Below are positions 33,425-47,500 of a DNA stretch of 64,000 nt, in pieces. Positions within the stretch are counted from its first letter, which is position 1. The number at the start of each line of letters is the position of its first letter. The stretch lies in assembly GCA_028571685.1 (NCBI GenBank), contig CM053143.1:50089208-50153207 (forward strand). Reading direction: 5' to 3'. The notes beneath the pieces were generated by a model. It was not told the origin of the DNA. It made no database searches and was given only the letters and a program-made list of their open reading frames with translations. A program made the translations under genes and the position numbers. The stretch is from Heterohyrax brucei. Lineage: Eukaryota; Chordata; Mammalia; Hyracoidea; Procaviidae.

Positions 33425-33965
33425 AAGACTATAAGGTCTGACAAGTCCATGAACTTAATTGTTCTAAGTGCTACTCACTGCTGAATATCACCGTGGTCAC
33501 CTTCGAAGTATTCCTCTTGGGAAGCTACGTACCGATGCCAGTGCCTAGTCCACCCTTCAGTTTTGGAACTCTTTCAGGAATCACCATTGCTCAAGGTGGC
33601 ACAGTAGCAAGTTTGCAAACTTAATTCACTAGTTGTCTGTGAGGGAGTTTACAGCCAGTAAAACAAATCACTGTGTTGGAACACCCACCCCACTCACTGT
33701 ATCTAGCCCCCAGTGACTTTTCTCTTAACCTGAAGATAAAAGAAATATTAAAAGGAAGACATTTTGATGACATCCAGGACAACAGAGGTAATACGACAAC
33801 AACTCTGATGGCTATTCCAGAAAGAGATCCAAAATTGCTTTGAAAGGTGGACTAAGTGCTGACATCAGTGCATAGCTTCCCAAGGTGGGCATTTTGAAGG
33901 TGACCATAGTGATATTCAGCAATGAGGTATGTAACACTTTTTCTAGGATGAGTTCACAAACTTGT
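33425..33965. mobile_element. Mariner remnant with its 3' end present in both directions
   Basis: The plus strand at 33685-33775 reads a transposase piece, HPPHSLYLAPSDFSL then KIKEILKGRHFDDI, like the catalytic-core end (..SPDLAPSDF.. ) of mariner transposases. The following C-terminal part and terminal repeat (33820-33965) reappear as a reverse complement at 33430-33610. The ends read AAGGTCTGACAAGTCCATGAA-like words. It is riddled with stops and inactive. Confidence 0.7.
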
Positions 33966-34211
33966 TCGGCTGCCCTCCTGTTGCAGCACCAGTTTTGCCA
34001 ATGCCTGATGCTGTGATCCACAAAAATCCTTTTTGTAGAATGAAGGTAGTATCTGTTCTTGGCCCTAATGTTCCAGAGTACTATGACCAAATGAAAGCTT
34101 AAGTACCTTAGAATACAACGTTTTTATTATTGAACAATGGCATTTTCACCTCAGAAGACTCATCAGTTAAAAGTATGTTGCAAAAATCAGTGCTGTTCCT
34201 AATCTCAATTA

Positions 34212-34425
34212 TACTAGCCTACCGTTTGCTAAATGCCTACTGAGATGCTCTATGAACTTCCTTGAAATGTCCCAATAACCCATAACATGCTACCCATTAT
34301 TTTCGCAGATGGGAAAACTGAGACTTAGAAAGCCTAAGTGACTTGGCCACGGTCACGTAACTGGTAAATTATAGCTCAGCATTTAAACCCACCATCTGAC
34401 CCTAGTCTACCTTGCTTCAAATTAA
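34212..34425 (+). mobile_element. MIR
   Basis: The order is GCTAAATGCCTACTGAGATG, CAGATGGGAAAACTGAGACT, then AGTGACTTGGCCACGGTCAC and a GTAACTGGTAAATT end. It lies just beyond the JADE1 3' end. Confidence 0.82.
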
Positions 34426-34689
34426 GTTCCAAAACTGTATTCTAAAAATAATTTCAGGTGGGAGAGATTATTAAAATCAAACTGTTAAAATTTCCATACT
34501 CTCACCACCAGAGTTGAGCTACAGAGCAACCCAGCAAACGTGTAATCTTCCAGTCTCGATAGGCTCCGTACAGTTGTCATTCCTCTTCGAAACTGTGACC
34601 CACTTAAAAGAGCACCGTTCAGGACTGCTAAGTCTTGTCCATCTTTAAATATTCAGCAAAAGCAGATTTCAAAACACATTTTAAAATGT

Positions 34690-37623
34690 ATTGCAAAATG
34701 TACAGCATTTATTCACATACAGACAAAAAGGCACAAATTCTACTAAATAGTTCAACAAAAAAATACAGCTGTCCTCAACTAGTTTTATAAATACTTTCAA
34801 AAAGAGGATAGAAATAAATACAGGATTGGGCCATGTAATATAAAATAGTCATCTCTACATATACTTTGTTTAATTTCTGATTTTTAACTCTTCATGCACC
34901 TTTTTTTGTTTTTCAATTTTAGCTGAATGGACACCAAGCTAGGCACATAGTGAAAAATCCTCTGTACAAGGGTACAAATGTAATGACGCGTTTGTCCATT
35001 TTAAAATAATTAGGATTTGTACACAACACATATAACCCTTCATTTCGATTTTGTGTTCATAACCTAACAAATGACATTCCAGGCAACTTTACAAAAGTTT
35101 AACTAGCCTACATTTTGACATAATACATTGATCATAATCAAAGAGAGTTCTTGGTCAGGATGCACAAGGAAAGATAAAGCTAAAAGAGTATTAAAGAAAA
35201 AAAACAACAAAAAAAAAAAAAAAGAAGAAGAAAATGGTTCCCTAACAGAATGCAAGTGGGTAGGTTGGGTTGGTTGCTGCTATGGCCACCTCATACAGAG
35301 TTCCCAGCGAGACACGAAACTACCTTACAAAGCTATCGTCATCCTGTCAGAGGAACTGCGCTCTGCACCATCTGTATTTTGAAGTAGGAATAAAACGTGT
35401 GGGCTTCTTATTTTATTAGGTGTTTTGTTTTCATATGGGTTTTTTATTGTTATCTTTTGTTGTTTTTTTTTTTTTTTTTTTTGGTTCAGCATAACTTGGA
35501 ACGTTTGAAAGCTTTTCAACCTAAATATGGGGGGAAAACAGGTAAGGCATTATTTTTTTGCACAAAACTAGCATTCCTAATAGTGCAAATGAATCTGGTA
35601 CCTCTTAAAATGGTGAGAGGTTATATACTTACTAGAATTAATTTAGATTTTCTTTTTATGGCTTGACAGATTCTCTCTCTATAAATCCTACTCTCACCCA
35701 GGGCTGCTGCTGTAATTAAAAGACAACTGCAGTTAGAGTCCACCTTCTCCTGAATCCAGCAAAAGGTTTTCGCTCATATGCAAGAGACAAAAAACAAATT
35801 CTGATTTTTAAATTATGCTACAAGTAAATATACAGCCCGGATTCATAAGAACCTTCTAATATCTGTAGCAACAAGCTTCTCTGGACAGCAGTCTCAAAAA
35901 CGAGCCCCATCGCTCAAAAATAGTCAATCTAAAAACCTGGGTCATTCTTTCCCCTCCCCTGAATTAGCTACTAAAATGTACTCAAAGTTAAGACTTGGTT
36001 TGGAAATGTCATACATACAATGGGGATGCATCAGATCTACTATTTGATCATCTGATAAAACTTGCATAGCAAGATGGAATTCAATAAGCCTTGTTTGCTG
36101 TTGACAATCATCTGGAAGACTTGAAAGTTTACTACAGAACTCAAGCATTCTTCATTCACTATCAGAATGTCCCTGCCATATGGAAACAGATGTATAAATA
36201 AATCAGGATCTGAATACTGATACAAACTAAGGGGCAGTTTAAGGGAAGTTGGGCTTGTTCCAAGTGCCCATAATTCTAAATCTCGTTGCTATTTAAACTT
36301 GCGTTCTCTGAAATTTGATTCACAACTACATTAAATTCCAAAGAAAATTAACAGGACCTTAACACTATCCACTGTCTTAATACATATGCACTTACAGTAA
36401 GTGCAAAAACAGAACATTGTACTCAAATTTAATGCTAATTTTATTATTGCTGATCACTTACTAGTTATTGCCATTTGCAATTAGAAAGTGTAAGTTACAA
36501 ATAAGAGCTTAGATCTAACTCCAGAAACTTGCTCAAGGGTAGAAATCAACCTCTTTCCTATATAACCTTAGTCAATGATAAGAGCTTATTGCAACTTACT
36601 GCCTTTCTATTGTTTTTAAAATATAACCTTTTTTTTTTCCTTTTTCCTTTTTCCTTTTTTTATTTTTAAGGAATCCATTCATGTTGGAAGTCTGGATTCC
36701 CTGGCATATGCACTAGTGGTTGGCTCTGGGAATTCTGAGTCACCAGAGTCTGGAAGTTCATTGCTTGTACTAAGTAGCCATTGTATTGTTGGAAGCCAGA
36801 TGGCCAGGTATTGCCAATGGCCAGGGAAATTCCAAGGGCCAGTGGTTAGGGAAGAGGAAAAGTCAGAGGACTGGTAAAATTTGGACCTCAGCTGCCCTTC
36901 CTCAGAGACAGAACTCTCCTAACGGCTTCACTCCCGCCAGTCCTGTACTCACACCCACTCAGGGGACCTTGTGCTCTATGTACCCTGGATCTCCAAGGCG
37001 CAGCAGCTCCAGCCTGTCCCTTCAGCTCTTCCCACAATGCCTTTTTCTTTAATTCTCTCTTCTCCATCTGCTATATTTACACATGAATTTCCTAGAGTTA
37101 CTGAAGCTTCAGAACTGCTGCCTGTACATTATAATGTAACAAAAACAGCCTTGTGGGCCAAAGTATAAATACAATTTTGAGATCTACTACAGTCCTAGAA
37201 AATAAGTTTTATGGGCTATTAAATGGTGCATGAGGGTTTCTCAAGAACCATGTTTGATATGGTACATATTTAGGTAACCAAGAGTTTGTGCTTTGGAAAA
37301 ACTCCAGAGGAAAATAAAAGCTCCCCAGGCTGATTTCAGCCTTGCCCTCTTTAAAACTTATTTCATTCATTCTCGTTTTAGTGTTGAATTCAGGTTCTAG
37401 TCTGAGCAGTGCCTTACAGTTACGATCTCCTCTCATGTTTCCTCAACAAGTTGCAAATAACACAAATATCTCACAATGATTTAAAAACGATGGGGGAACA
37501 ATGGGTCTGAACTGCAAGGGAATGTGTTTGCAGCTCAGGAGGAATGGGTGGTTTCTGCCTGTGCACTGTGTCGGCACTCTCCTCTGGCATACCCGATGAC
37601 ATGCCCCCACTGTGCCCGCTCCA
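34690..37623 (-). other. JADE1: JADE1 long-isoform 3'UTR
   Basis: A stretch of about 2.9 kb with no recognisable SINE or L1 piece follows the JADE1 stop, in contrast to its surroundings. It holds a polypyrimidine run (about 36620-36668), a T-tract (35461-35482) and a Pumilio-like TGTAAATA on the transcript strand near 37074. The length fits the human transcript, whose 3'UTR I recall as about 3 kb. The end point is set by the polyadenylation signal at 34708. Confidence 0.6.
34708..34713 (-). terminator. JADE1: Candidate distal JADE1 polyadenylation signal
   Basis: TTTATT on the plus strand reads AATAAA on the transcript strand, about 2.9 kb after the stop codon. Just past it on the transcript strand, a MIR fragment begins within 300 bases, consistent with the end of the exon. 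Other A/T-rich hexamers nearby (for example around 34815) are weaker candidates. Confidence 0.45.
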
Positions 37624-38534
37624 TCACGAGGCCAAGATGCTTCTCCTGATAATGTCTGTCCTCCTGTTGATAGTGCTGCTGGCGTGTATGCATTTCTTTT
37701 CTGATGCCTCACTCTCGGAGTCACTCATTTCTGCATCCGGGACATACCCGTCATTCTCATTGTCAGACTTTAATTTGCTTTTTGCCCTATCCTTGGCTGG
37801 AACTCGGTTTAAGCCCAAGTACGGGTAGTCTGAGTGCTGGTGGCAGTTCCCCTCCTGGGCCTCGCCCTGCTGCTGCCGCTCCCCCTTCTTTGGAATCCGG
37901 AATCCTCCCCAGTTCTTCACTGGGCTGGCAGGTGTAGTAGGCACTTTGACTGCAGTCTGGTTATAGTTTACTTTGATGAGGGAGCCGTTGCACTTGGGCA
38001 CTATCTCCTTCCTGGTGCTGGGCACAGACTGCCCCACTCCTGGGGAGATGGCAGTTCGTGTGTTGTCCAGATGCCTCTGGGACACATCTGTGGACCTGAG
38101 AGGCTTGTGACTCTGCTTAAAAGATTTGTCTTTTAAGTCTCCCTTAATGAGATCACAATGAAAACGATTGTCTCTTCTTTTCCCATGGTCTGGCATCACC
38201 ACACCATTCTTCCGTTGTGCTGCTATGATACGTGCTTCTGCAAAGGTCTTATCCAGACTCAGAAAGCCCTCTGGGCCTGCCGTCCCCTCCCGCCGACCAC
38301 ACAGGTCTGGCTGCTTCAGCAGAGCTTTGCCTTCACTCCCAGTGCTATTCTGCAATGGATCTCGCTTATGGGGCTTTTTCAACGAATGAACCAAAGAAGT
38401 ACCCATTTGTTTTCTGAAGAACGCTGAATGCCACTTCAAGTCCTCTATCTTGGGAGCATCAGGGCCCACAGAAGGACTGTTAAACAAAAGCATGTGTTCC
38501 AGTGAGGAGGAGGAACAGGAGGAAGAAGGCACAC
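37624..38534 (-). CDS. JADE1: JADE1 terminal coding exon, residues ~541-843
   Basis: This is the last coding exon: 911 nt after a GTCTTGTAG acceptor, ending in TGA at 37626-37624. It encodes a Ser-rich start ([17 protein letters not shown]), Lys/Arg-rich disordered stretches, the conserved block [17 protein letters not shown], an acidic [19 protein letters not shown] motif and the end RRSILAS. The tail is the JADE1L-specific part, rich in likely phosphorylation and nuclear-localisation segments. Compared with human it has one extra Ser near the start and scattered substitutions. The first codon used here is GTG read as Val, not a start. Confidence 0.96.
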
Positions 38535-41500
38535 CTACAAGACCACAAAGAAAGAAACATTACAGCAGAAGTAAATCCAAAAAGACAATTCTGGACCATG
38601 AGCATGGCTCTATTTATGCACATTTCCCACCCAAGAATACAGTGTAATTCATACAACCCACTTTGTGGAGCTAATTTTCAAAGATATGACCTGTCCTAAG
38701 AATATGCATTCAATCTGCATACTCAACATGCTGTATTTTCTGAAAATATATAGTAAAACTACATAATGCTTTAAGAATACCATTAAAAACTTCCTAAGTC
38801 TTTTTCACATTATTTTTCAAGAATTACGTTTTCCTTTACGCAGACTAACTGATCTGATCTTCGAATGGTAATTTACACATACACGGAGCTCTGGTGGCAC
38901 AGTGGCTAAGAGCTTGCTGCTAACCAAAAGATCAGCAGTTTGAATCCACTAGCCCCTCCTGGGAAACCCTACAAGGCAACTCCTTCTGTCCTAGAGGGTC
39001 CCTATGAAGTAGAAATGACTCAATAGCAATGGGTTTAGTCTTTTTAACTGGCAATCACTGCCTCCTATATCGTCCATTGCCGTATCACAGAGCAACAAAT
39101 TCACCATGTCCTGCAACTGGCATTCATCATCAGCCACCCCTTCAAGCTGGAAGCATCAAAAGAGCACAGCAAATATGTCAAATATGTCTGTTAATTAAAG
39201 CCAAGTTGTTTAAAATGCGTAACACATACTTAAGTGTTCAAAAACCATTGACTGTTGTAAACAAGACCCCATTTGTGGAAGTCAAATGAACTGTCACCTA
39301 ACTTGATGATAAGTTAAACTGGTAATTTTCAGATTTTTCTGATGCAAATCACAGTATGAGATAGACTTTAAAATGTAACCCAATAAAAGCTCACAGTTAA
39401 TAAAATAATGTTAACCCTCATCACGTGATATGCACACTGGTATTTTTCTATTTCCTTTATTTTTAATGCTGGTCATGACCCACCAAATTCATCTCTCAAC
39501 TCATGGATGAGTCATAAAGTGCAGCCTGAAAAATCACTGAGTTAATTCATGACACTGGAGGCCACTCTTTGTAAAACAGCCTCAAGAGCATCTACAAAGA
39601 GCAATTTCCCTTTCCAGTTTTCTGTCTTCCACAAGGTATGCACCACCAGGAAAACAAGGTTCAGTTGCCAGAATAGGAGATGGCCCTCCCTACAAGAATG
39701 CACTGTTGAGCAGACAGGGTCTTGCCTGCAAACAAAGCATTAACGGTCATGGCCATGGATGTTACCGTCTACTGGTTTGGAAACACCTGCCTTCTGGGTG
39801 ATCAAGTGTTAGGGTCAACACAATGTCACAACTTAACACATCCTTTGGTCACCTGCCTTACGCAAAACAGAAGAGGGACTGATGTTTTCTGAAATCTGAT
39901 TTCTCTCTACTTGACTTGGTATTCCTGTCTCTGGAAGGCTTCTGATTCATAACCTCCCAGAAGTATAGTCTTCAGGAGAACTGACTCACAGTCAGTGGAA
40001 TGGCCCTGCCCATGCTCAGAACTACGTAACAGTTTAAATCATGGACCCTAAATGACACCCAGAAGTCATGGCCATCTGCTCACTTCACTTGCAAGAATCT
40101 ATCTTACAAGGCAGGAGCTTGACTTTGGACATAAATAAGGATGCAAGTGAAAATATAATAAACTGGGAAAAGTCAAGGGCATCCTAAAGGGTCTTGGCTC
40201 CATTCTCCGTGGCATGCCACAGGAAGATCATCAACCCATCATATCTACTGTGTTCTTACCTGGCCATGAAAGAAGGATTTGTTTTCCTTTTCTGGAACAG
40301 CAGTAGAATTTGAGGATTCAGAGATACATTACAGCTCTGTTCCACAAAACACTTCCTAACCTTGTTATGAATCCCCTTCACTCACTGGAAGTAAATGCCT
40401 CAGCCATGAAATGCAACAAGCTGCCTGCAGTGTCTGTGAAACACGACTCTTAAGTCAAATCAGAAGAAAATGCCCTTTACAGCTTTTTTAACAGGTAATC
40501 ACTCATTACATAACAGGAGTCACAGAAAGCCGTCCAAGGGCACGACTCCACATGTACAACATGTATCACTGACGTGGGTGACACAGCTTCAGCACCCAGC
40601 AGCCTCGGCACCCAGCAGCCAGGGCACCCAGCAGCCTTGGTACCCAGCAGCCTTCCTTCTCTGAGGCTATGCACATAAGCACACAAAGGCCTGAGATAAA
40701 ACAGATTACTCAAGTAAGAATACTGAAGAGATGGAAGGTCACTTTAAAGGATCTGAATCAAACTGCTTTTACACAGAAGAACCTACTTTAAAAAAAAAAA
40801 AATGTCATTTTAAAGGAAAAAGCTAAATCCCAAACTTCAGCTAATGATATATGCTTGATACACCTGGAAGACATTTAATCTTGGGGAGAAAATACCAAGG
40901 ATAGTGTTATCAATACATTAATGCCAGTAAACTACCTAATGCTTTAAGAATACCTTTAAAAACTTCCTCAGTCTTTTTCTGTTTATTCAGCTGTTTGATT
41001 TACCTCTAGTCACATGTATCTGCTTAGTTACTGATAAGCCAGAATGTGGATTTCAATATTAACATATTAACAGGTTATAACAGCTTGTTGTTTCTATGTC
41101 CCATAATAATCTAGGTACCAAAAAAAAAAAAAGAAGAAAACCAACCCATTGCTGTCAAGTTGTTTCTGACACACGGTAATCCCATAGGACAGAGCAGAAC
41201 TTCCCCACATGGTTTCTGAGGAGGAGCACCTGGTGGATTTGAACTATCGACCTTTTGCTTAGCACCAGCAGCACACTAAAGCTCTTAACCACTACACCAC
41301 CAGGATTTCTAATCTAGGTACAGTGGGGAAGAAAGGCATGAAAGCAGAAAACAGAACAAAAGTATGCCAACCGGGAATGCAACTCAAGGACCGAGAACAC
41401 TGCGGCTATTGCTGCACAGGACAGCCCAACATAGAAGGTGGCTTACTGTCCTCTGGTTCAGCGCAGTCTCAGAACTACCTGTCTCTGAGTCCATGATTCT

Positions 41501-44500
41501 GCCTGATGGACACTCAGTAGATCTCCTTCTCAGAAACCCTTCTAATACCTGCTTTTTGGTACTTGTTACCACAGTGTTAGTTCTGCAAGGCCCTTTGGAC
41601 TCCAAACTCCTAGACCAAACCTCCTTTAACAAGCAAACCACGTCCCTGAGAGGTTACATGACTTGCCTGACTTCGCCTTTCTTTTCCAAGTCCACTGTAG
41701 GTGTTATCTAAACATGGAGATAATCTTAAGATATATTTGCCATCTATTACAGGCAAATCCAAATGCTAGGTAACAAATAACTCATCTTAGGTACCACTTA
41801 AGGAAACCAAGTGTTTTGCCATCTACAAGTCACTATTTCATTTGAGCCTTTCAGCAGTTTCAGGAAGCAGCTATCTCCGTTTTACATAACAGGAAACTGA
41901 CACTCAAAAATTAGAGACTTGTGTTTGGCCCATAAATAGAGGATACATGGTCTAGGATAAAGCAACCCATATTTTGGAGCTCCTTTCCCTGTACCACGAT
42001 GCCTCAGATGCTTACAGATTTTCTTTAAATATGGCAAGGCTGTACTTCTCTGATTCTCCTATAGATAGCAGAAAAAATAATAGATTTTCCCCCTAACCAA
42101 GTGTTATATACTCTACAGGTTGTAAACAAACTTCTGTCCTGTATTTTAACCTACAAGTACTTAATGCATACCTGAAATTCTTTCTTGCTCCAAGAGCTTA
42201 GTGTAAAGATTGAATATCTGTTCCTGGACTTTGCACACAGATCGTTTAATCTTTTCCCTGCGGGTCACCATGTAAGTGAGGTTCCGAACCTAAAATGTAG
42301 AAAATAAAGATTCTAAGTAAGCATAACATTACAATACTTAGGTGCTTTTTAAAATTTAATCTGAGAGAAACTGGCCCTGTTAGGGCCCTGATAGACATTT
42401 AAAATCAGAATGTACTTTAAGAATTGTATTCTAAACTCTTTTAGGGATGCTAATAAAGATTCCACCACCTACCCCTCAATTTAGGAAACAGCAACACACA
42501 GGAGGGGATTAAGTTGTGGAAGGAACACCTACAAAAGCCCGGCCCCCTTCCTCACACCCAGCCTTGGGCCCACCCTGGCAAACAGAAGGCTGCTGGTGTC
42601 CATGTCACGCCTTGCTCGCTCTTGCCACAGGACTTGGCTTACCACCCTTTTTCTTCTTCCCATTTATTCTACTGTCCAAGGCTTTAGAACAGTTCAGACG
42701 CCACCTCCGCCTTATTTTTATCAAGCATCTTCTTAAGACACAAGTAGGCAAGCACAGGGTCAAGGGCCCTCAGAAGAGGAACGTGCCAAAGCGACAGCTC
42801 TGAATAGGGCCAAATGGTCATCAAGAATCTGAGTAAACGTCTTTGTCAACTGGACTGTGAACCCTCAGAAATGCCTCAGGCTAGTAAGTCACTAGTGGCT
42901 AGGGAACTTCCTTCTTGGCTTTGCCAGTGATTTGCTGTGTCAGCATATTCAAGTCTTAAAAAACTGTATCACCCTCTTCCTGATACATCAGTAAGCAACT
43001 GAAGAAAAGATGCACATGCTAAGTGCTCTTTGTCCGATGTACAAGCACTAACCATACTGATACTTAGATTCCCTTCCCTTTTCTAGAACCACCTGTAATC
43101 AGTCACCACAGAAGTAATCAAGTTAGTTAATAAACCCCCTTAATCCTTTGGTTCCAAAATCCTCCTCTACTGGCAAAACTGACTAGATTTCATGGGTCTA
43201 AAAATACAGATGTCAAATGCAACACACAGAATATACAACTAGCCATCCCTCAGGAAAACGTAAATAAGACCTCCCAACTTACTTCAGTGGCAGGCGAGAC
43301 AAGTGACCACATATTCCTGATCAGCACCTACCATCAGTGATTTGAAAACCCAAAAGCCAAGTCCACTGTCACTGAGTCAGTTCTGACTCACAGCAACCCT
43401 CTATAGGACAGAACAGAACTTCCCCATAGGATTTCCAAGGCTGTTATCTCTATGGAAGCAGACTGCCACTTCTTTCTCCCACAGAGCGGCTGGTATGTTT
43501 GAACTGCCACGCTTTTGCTTAGCAGCGTGCTTTAACCACTCTTCCACTTGGTGTCCTCAACCATTAGTGACATTAACCACCAGAAAACTTGACCAAACCC
43601 TTTGCTAGTAATTCACATTCACGGTGACTCCCACGTGTTAGAGGGTAAATAAAACTGCTCCATAAGGCTTTCTGGGCTATAAGCCTTATGAAAGCAGATT
43701 GCTAGGCCTTTCCTCCCTGGTACTGCTGTGTGGCTTCAAGCTACCAACCTTTAGTTTAGCAGTCAGGTACAAACTATCTGTACCACCCAGGAAGGTGCCT
43801 CAGTGACCACTCCCCTAAAATGCACCTCTTCCCTAGGCGTGGGCAATCCCTTCTCCTACCACTTTATATGGAGCGACTTCAAAAGTCACCAAGCTTCTTT
43901 TGCTAGGGGCAGCACCAATCTATTTGTGTAAGGCTTTGGACACTGGCTTATGTGCAGACACCTTCCCTAAAGTCTTCAGTCATGAGCCCTAACAATTCAA
44001 GTTATTTTTCCCCTGAGTTGTGTTCCTGGTGTTCTTGCTTGCAAGAGGAAATAAGCAAGGAGAAACAGATCAGGCTGCTGGCATTCACATTTGCATCAAG
44101 GTGTAATTTCCTGGTTTTCACACAAACACCAAGTCAAGCTTCTCTTGACCTTGACTGAATAAATAACTATTAGGATCTTCCTTCGATACTGCATAGATTC
44201 TTACTAACCATTCTTAATGAAATGTTGTTTTAAAATTAAAGAATGGAGAAGAAAACCATTCCCAGTCTCAGAGTAAATGTCATTTTGGAGTCCATCACCC
44301 TGTTGAAGGCATGTTCCTTGTCTGACTCAGCTCACTTCCCCAGGCCAGCAAGTAGAATGTCCTTTATCCAAGTCCTGTGCGATCTGGAGATGAAGGTAGC
44401 TAACAGACCATTCTCTGATATGTGTCACTCCACCTAGCTGAGGTTGAGAACTGAAGCTCAACTAGAGGAAGGCGCAGAACCTTTATCTGTATCATGGAAT

Positions 44501-47500
44501 CAAAACTTTTGGAGAATCAACACAAAATGGTTGGAATCTGTCTGAAAGTGGACATGGAAATAAATCCAGGCATCCTACGAGTAGACAGGCTACTGTCATA
44601 CTCATGTCAGACACAAAGCAGAGAGATACATCTCTCATACTTGAAATTTTCATGAAAACAGGCAAATCAGCAAACCTGAAATCTGCATTTGATTGAAATG
44701 TAATTGTTATAGCAGCAAACACTCCTTTCCCCATCCCTCAGACTGGTCTGCTAAGTGGGAAAATCCCACTTCAATTCCCCAAGCTCTCTGATGAGAAATG
44801 TCTAAATATAAGCTAAAAAAAAAAAAAAGCTTAAGGTCTTGGTTCATTTTCAGTTGGAACAAAGCAGCTGTGAATACTCGGGAACTTGCTGACCACACTG
44901 TAGAACACGGGGTGCACCCTAAATCCTAGGCCTATCTCCCTCACTGAGGCTGGAAAAGAGTCCCCTTACAGACACCTTTAGCCAACAGCCTCTGTACGCA
45001 GAGATGAATTGAGGGTCCACTCTCTTTAAAGCACTCTCTGCAGGTTTGGTCAGTACATTGCTAGAATGCAACACCTCTTGGGGCTTCCAACTAGGTCAGG
45101 TTCCAAGCTCTGCTGAGAATGTCCATTTCTAACAAGTTCCCAGTAAGTTATACCTAAGAATCACCTGGGGATCTTGTTACACTGGAGATTCAGTATACCT
45201 GGGGGTAGAAATGCAAATTCTCAGCAGGAAACTTGCTAGAAATGCAAATTCTCAGGAGGTGCTGAGTTCCAGGTCCTCTCTCCATCTTCTGCCAGTGGCC
45301 AGCACGTAAGTAACTGGAAACAGCCCACTCATGAGAGCGTTCTCAGTGATGTTCAACTTGAGTCACACTTGCTCCTAAAACTCAGTGGTCCCCAAACTTG
45401 AGCAGGCATCAGAAATGCTGGGGAGCTTTAAAACACAGATTGCTGGCTCTCCCAGCAGGGTTTTCAGCACTGACCATGGCTCCCGAGACAGGGGTAGGGT
45501 CCAAGAACTTGCATTTCTACTAAGTTTCCAGGTAATGCTGACGCTGCGTCACAGTTTAAAAATAACTGCCCCAGGGAATCCAGAATGGTATCAAGGAGTT
45601 TTCTCAAAATCCCAAAGACTGCTTGCAACACTGGAGAATAAGGACCTTTTTTTCGGAGGAGGACTGTACTCTCTACAAACATTCAAAGGTGATCACTGCA
45701 CTGAGTGATGAGTGGGCTGCCCTCCAGGCCTAGTTCCCTTCTTACATCACTAGCCAGAAGCGGCAAAGGTAACACGCCTTTGAGCTGAGTACTCACTGGC
45801 AGGACGCATGTTCATTTTCATTGCCTCTTTCAGAAGACAATGTTCAGGGGAAGAGTATCCCACCAGAGAGCAAAGTGGCAGCCTTAGGACCTCAATGTGG
45901 TCAGCACCATATCAGCAATCGTGTCTTCTTAAAATACTGGCTTCCAAGCCCCTCCTGGAAACCACACTAGTCATCTAACTTTCTGAGCCAGGACTGGTAC
46001 CCGGGTGTGCAACGCCCCAGGGTGTGTGTTTGCAGGAAAGAGCAATTACCATAATCATCCATCAGAGGTGTTTGCATTTCTAATGAAGGCTACTCATTTG
46101 TTGGTTTAGAAATGACCATATGCCTGGAGTATAATCACGTGTTAACTGAATCTGAGTACCTGCATGAAATGCCACTGTGTGAATCAGGTAGAATTCTCAC
46201 CTATCGAAGAAATTAGTACTGTCCCCCCAGCCCTGAGGAGCCTTTAGCCTGATGTATTTGTTTATAATGACAAAAAACTGTGCCACTTCTCTGGGGTATG
46301 GCGAAGATTTCCACTTTTTTAAGCCTCCACCATCACATGCCTCATGGCAGGATTTTCAGAAAACACATTTTTTCACTATAATAAGCTTGTTTTAAACTGC
46401 CTTTAATTCCCCAAGACCTCCTAGGCTCTTTAATAAATTAAATGTAAGTAATGCCACACACACACACACACAAATCCTATTTATTCCCTGCTTCTCGTAC
46501 ATTGGTAGTATCATTTCTACTTCAAAAATAACAGTGATGACTCAAAAAAAATGTTTAGAAGTTGTAAGTGTGTGTTAATCTGAATAACTTAAGCACAGAA
46601 AAGAGTTAGTACACCACAAGCATTTTCTACACTTTTATTTTGTGGTGATTGTTGAGACAAACACAGTCCAAACATAGACTCCTCGTCCTCCCCTCCCGAG
46701 GACTATCTGACTCCACAGCTCATGCACCCCAATTACAGCCGTTGCCGTGTTGGGATAATGGCTTCTCACCAGGATTCCAACTTATCCTGAATCCCCTGCT
46801 CATTTCTTAACAAAAATGCCACACATACATGTGGTTGAGAGGCAAGATCTTCTTTACACTCACCACCAGGGGGCAGATGGGAGCACAAAACCTCACAAAC
46901 CTTTCTGATGGGCGCTGCCTCTGCCTGAACACCTACCTTTCCTGAGTCTTAAGGTGGTGCACTCAGGTCAGGTCCTAAATTAGGGTCTCTAATGAGCACT
47001 TAAAAATGCTTTCACTTCTAGGCCATGTCTAACCGAAAGAGTGGTCTCTGTTGAGTTTGGATCCCTTGGTTCAATACTCCTCCCCAGTTTATCTCTGTTC
47101 TCTACCCACACTCTCATTTCACATCACTCGGGAGTCACAGCCTCTCCCAGGCAGGTGAATCACTCCCCACTAATAAGTTAGGTGCTTGGGGGAGATGCGT
47201 TAACTGTTTCAGGCCACTTGGGTGCCTTTCAGTGCAGGTTGCTTCAGGCCAGAAAGCCTGGATCCCACCTCCTGCGCACTAATGAATTTGATCCCGAGGA
47301 GTTACCACAGGAGGGGCGGCATGATGGCATCCCCAATTAGCCTCAGTCAGAAATTACCCTGGGGGGCAGGCCAGCCCACTGCTAATTACTCCTACAGAGG
47401 GCAGGGAGGCCAGCTGACTAGGACTCCAGGGCAATGGAGGCTGAGGGAGACACAAAGCAGCTAACTGCTGAACAAAGTGCCATCAGCCTAAGCTCTGGCA

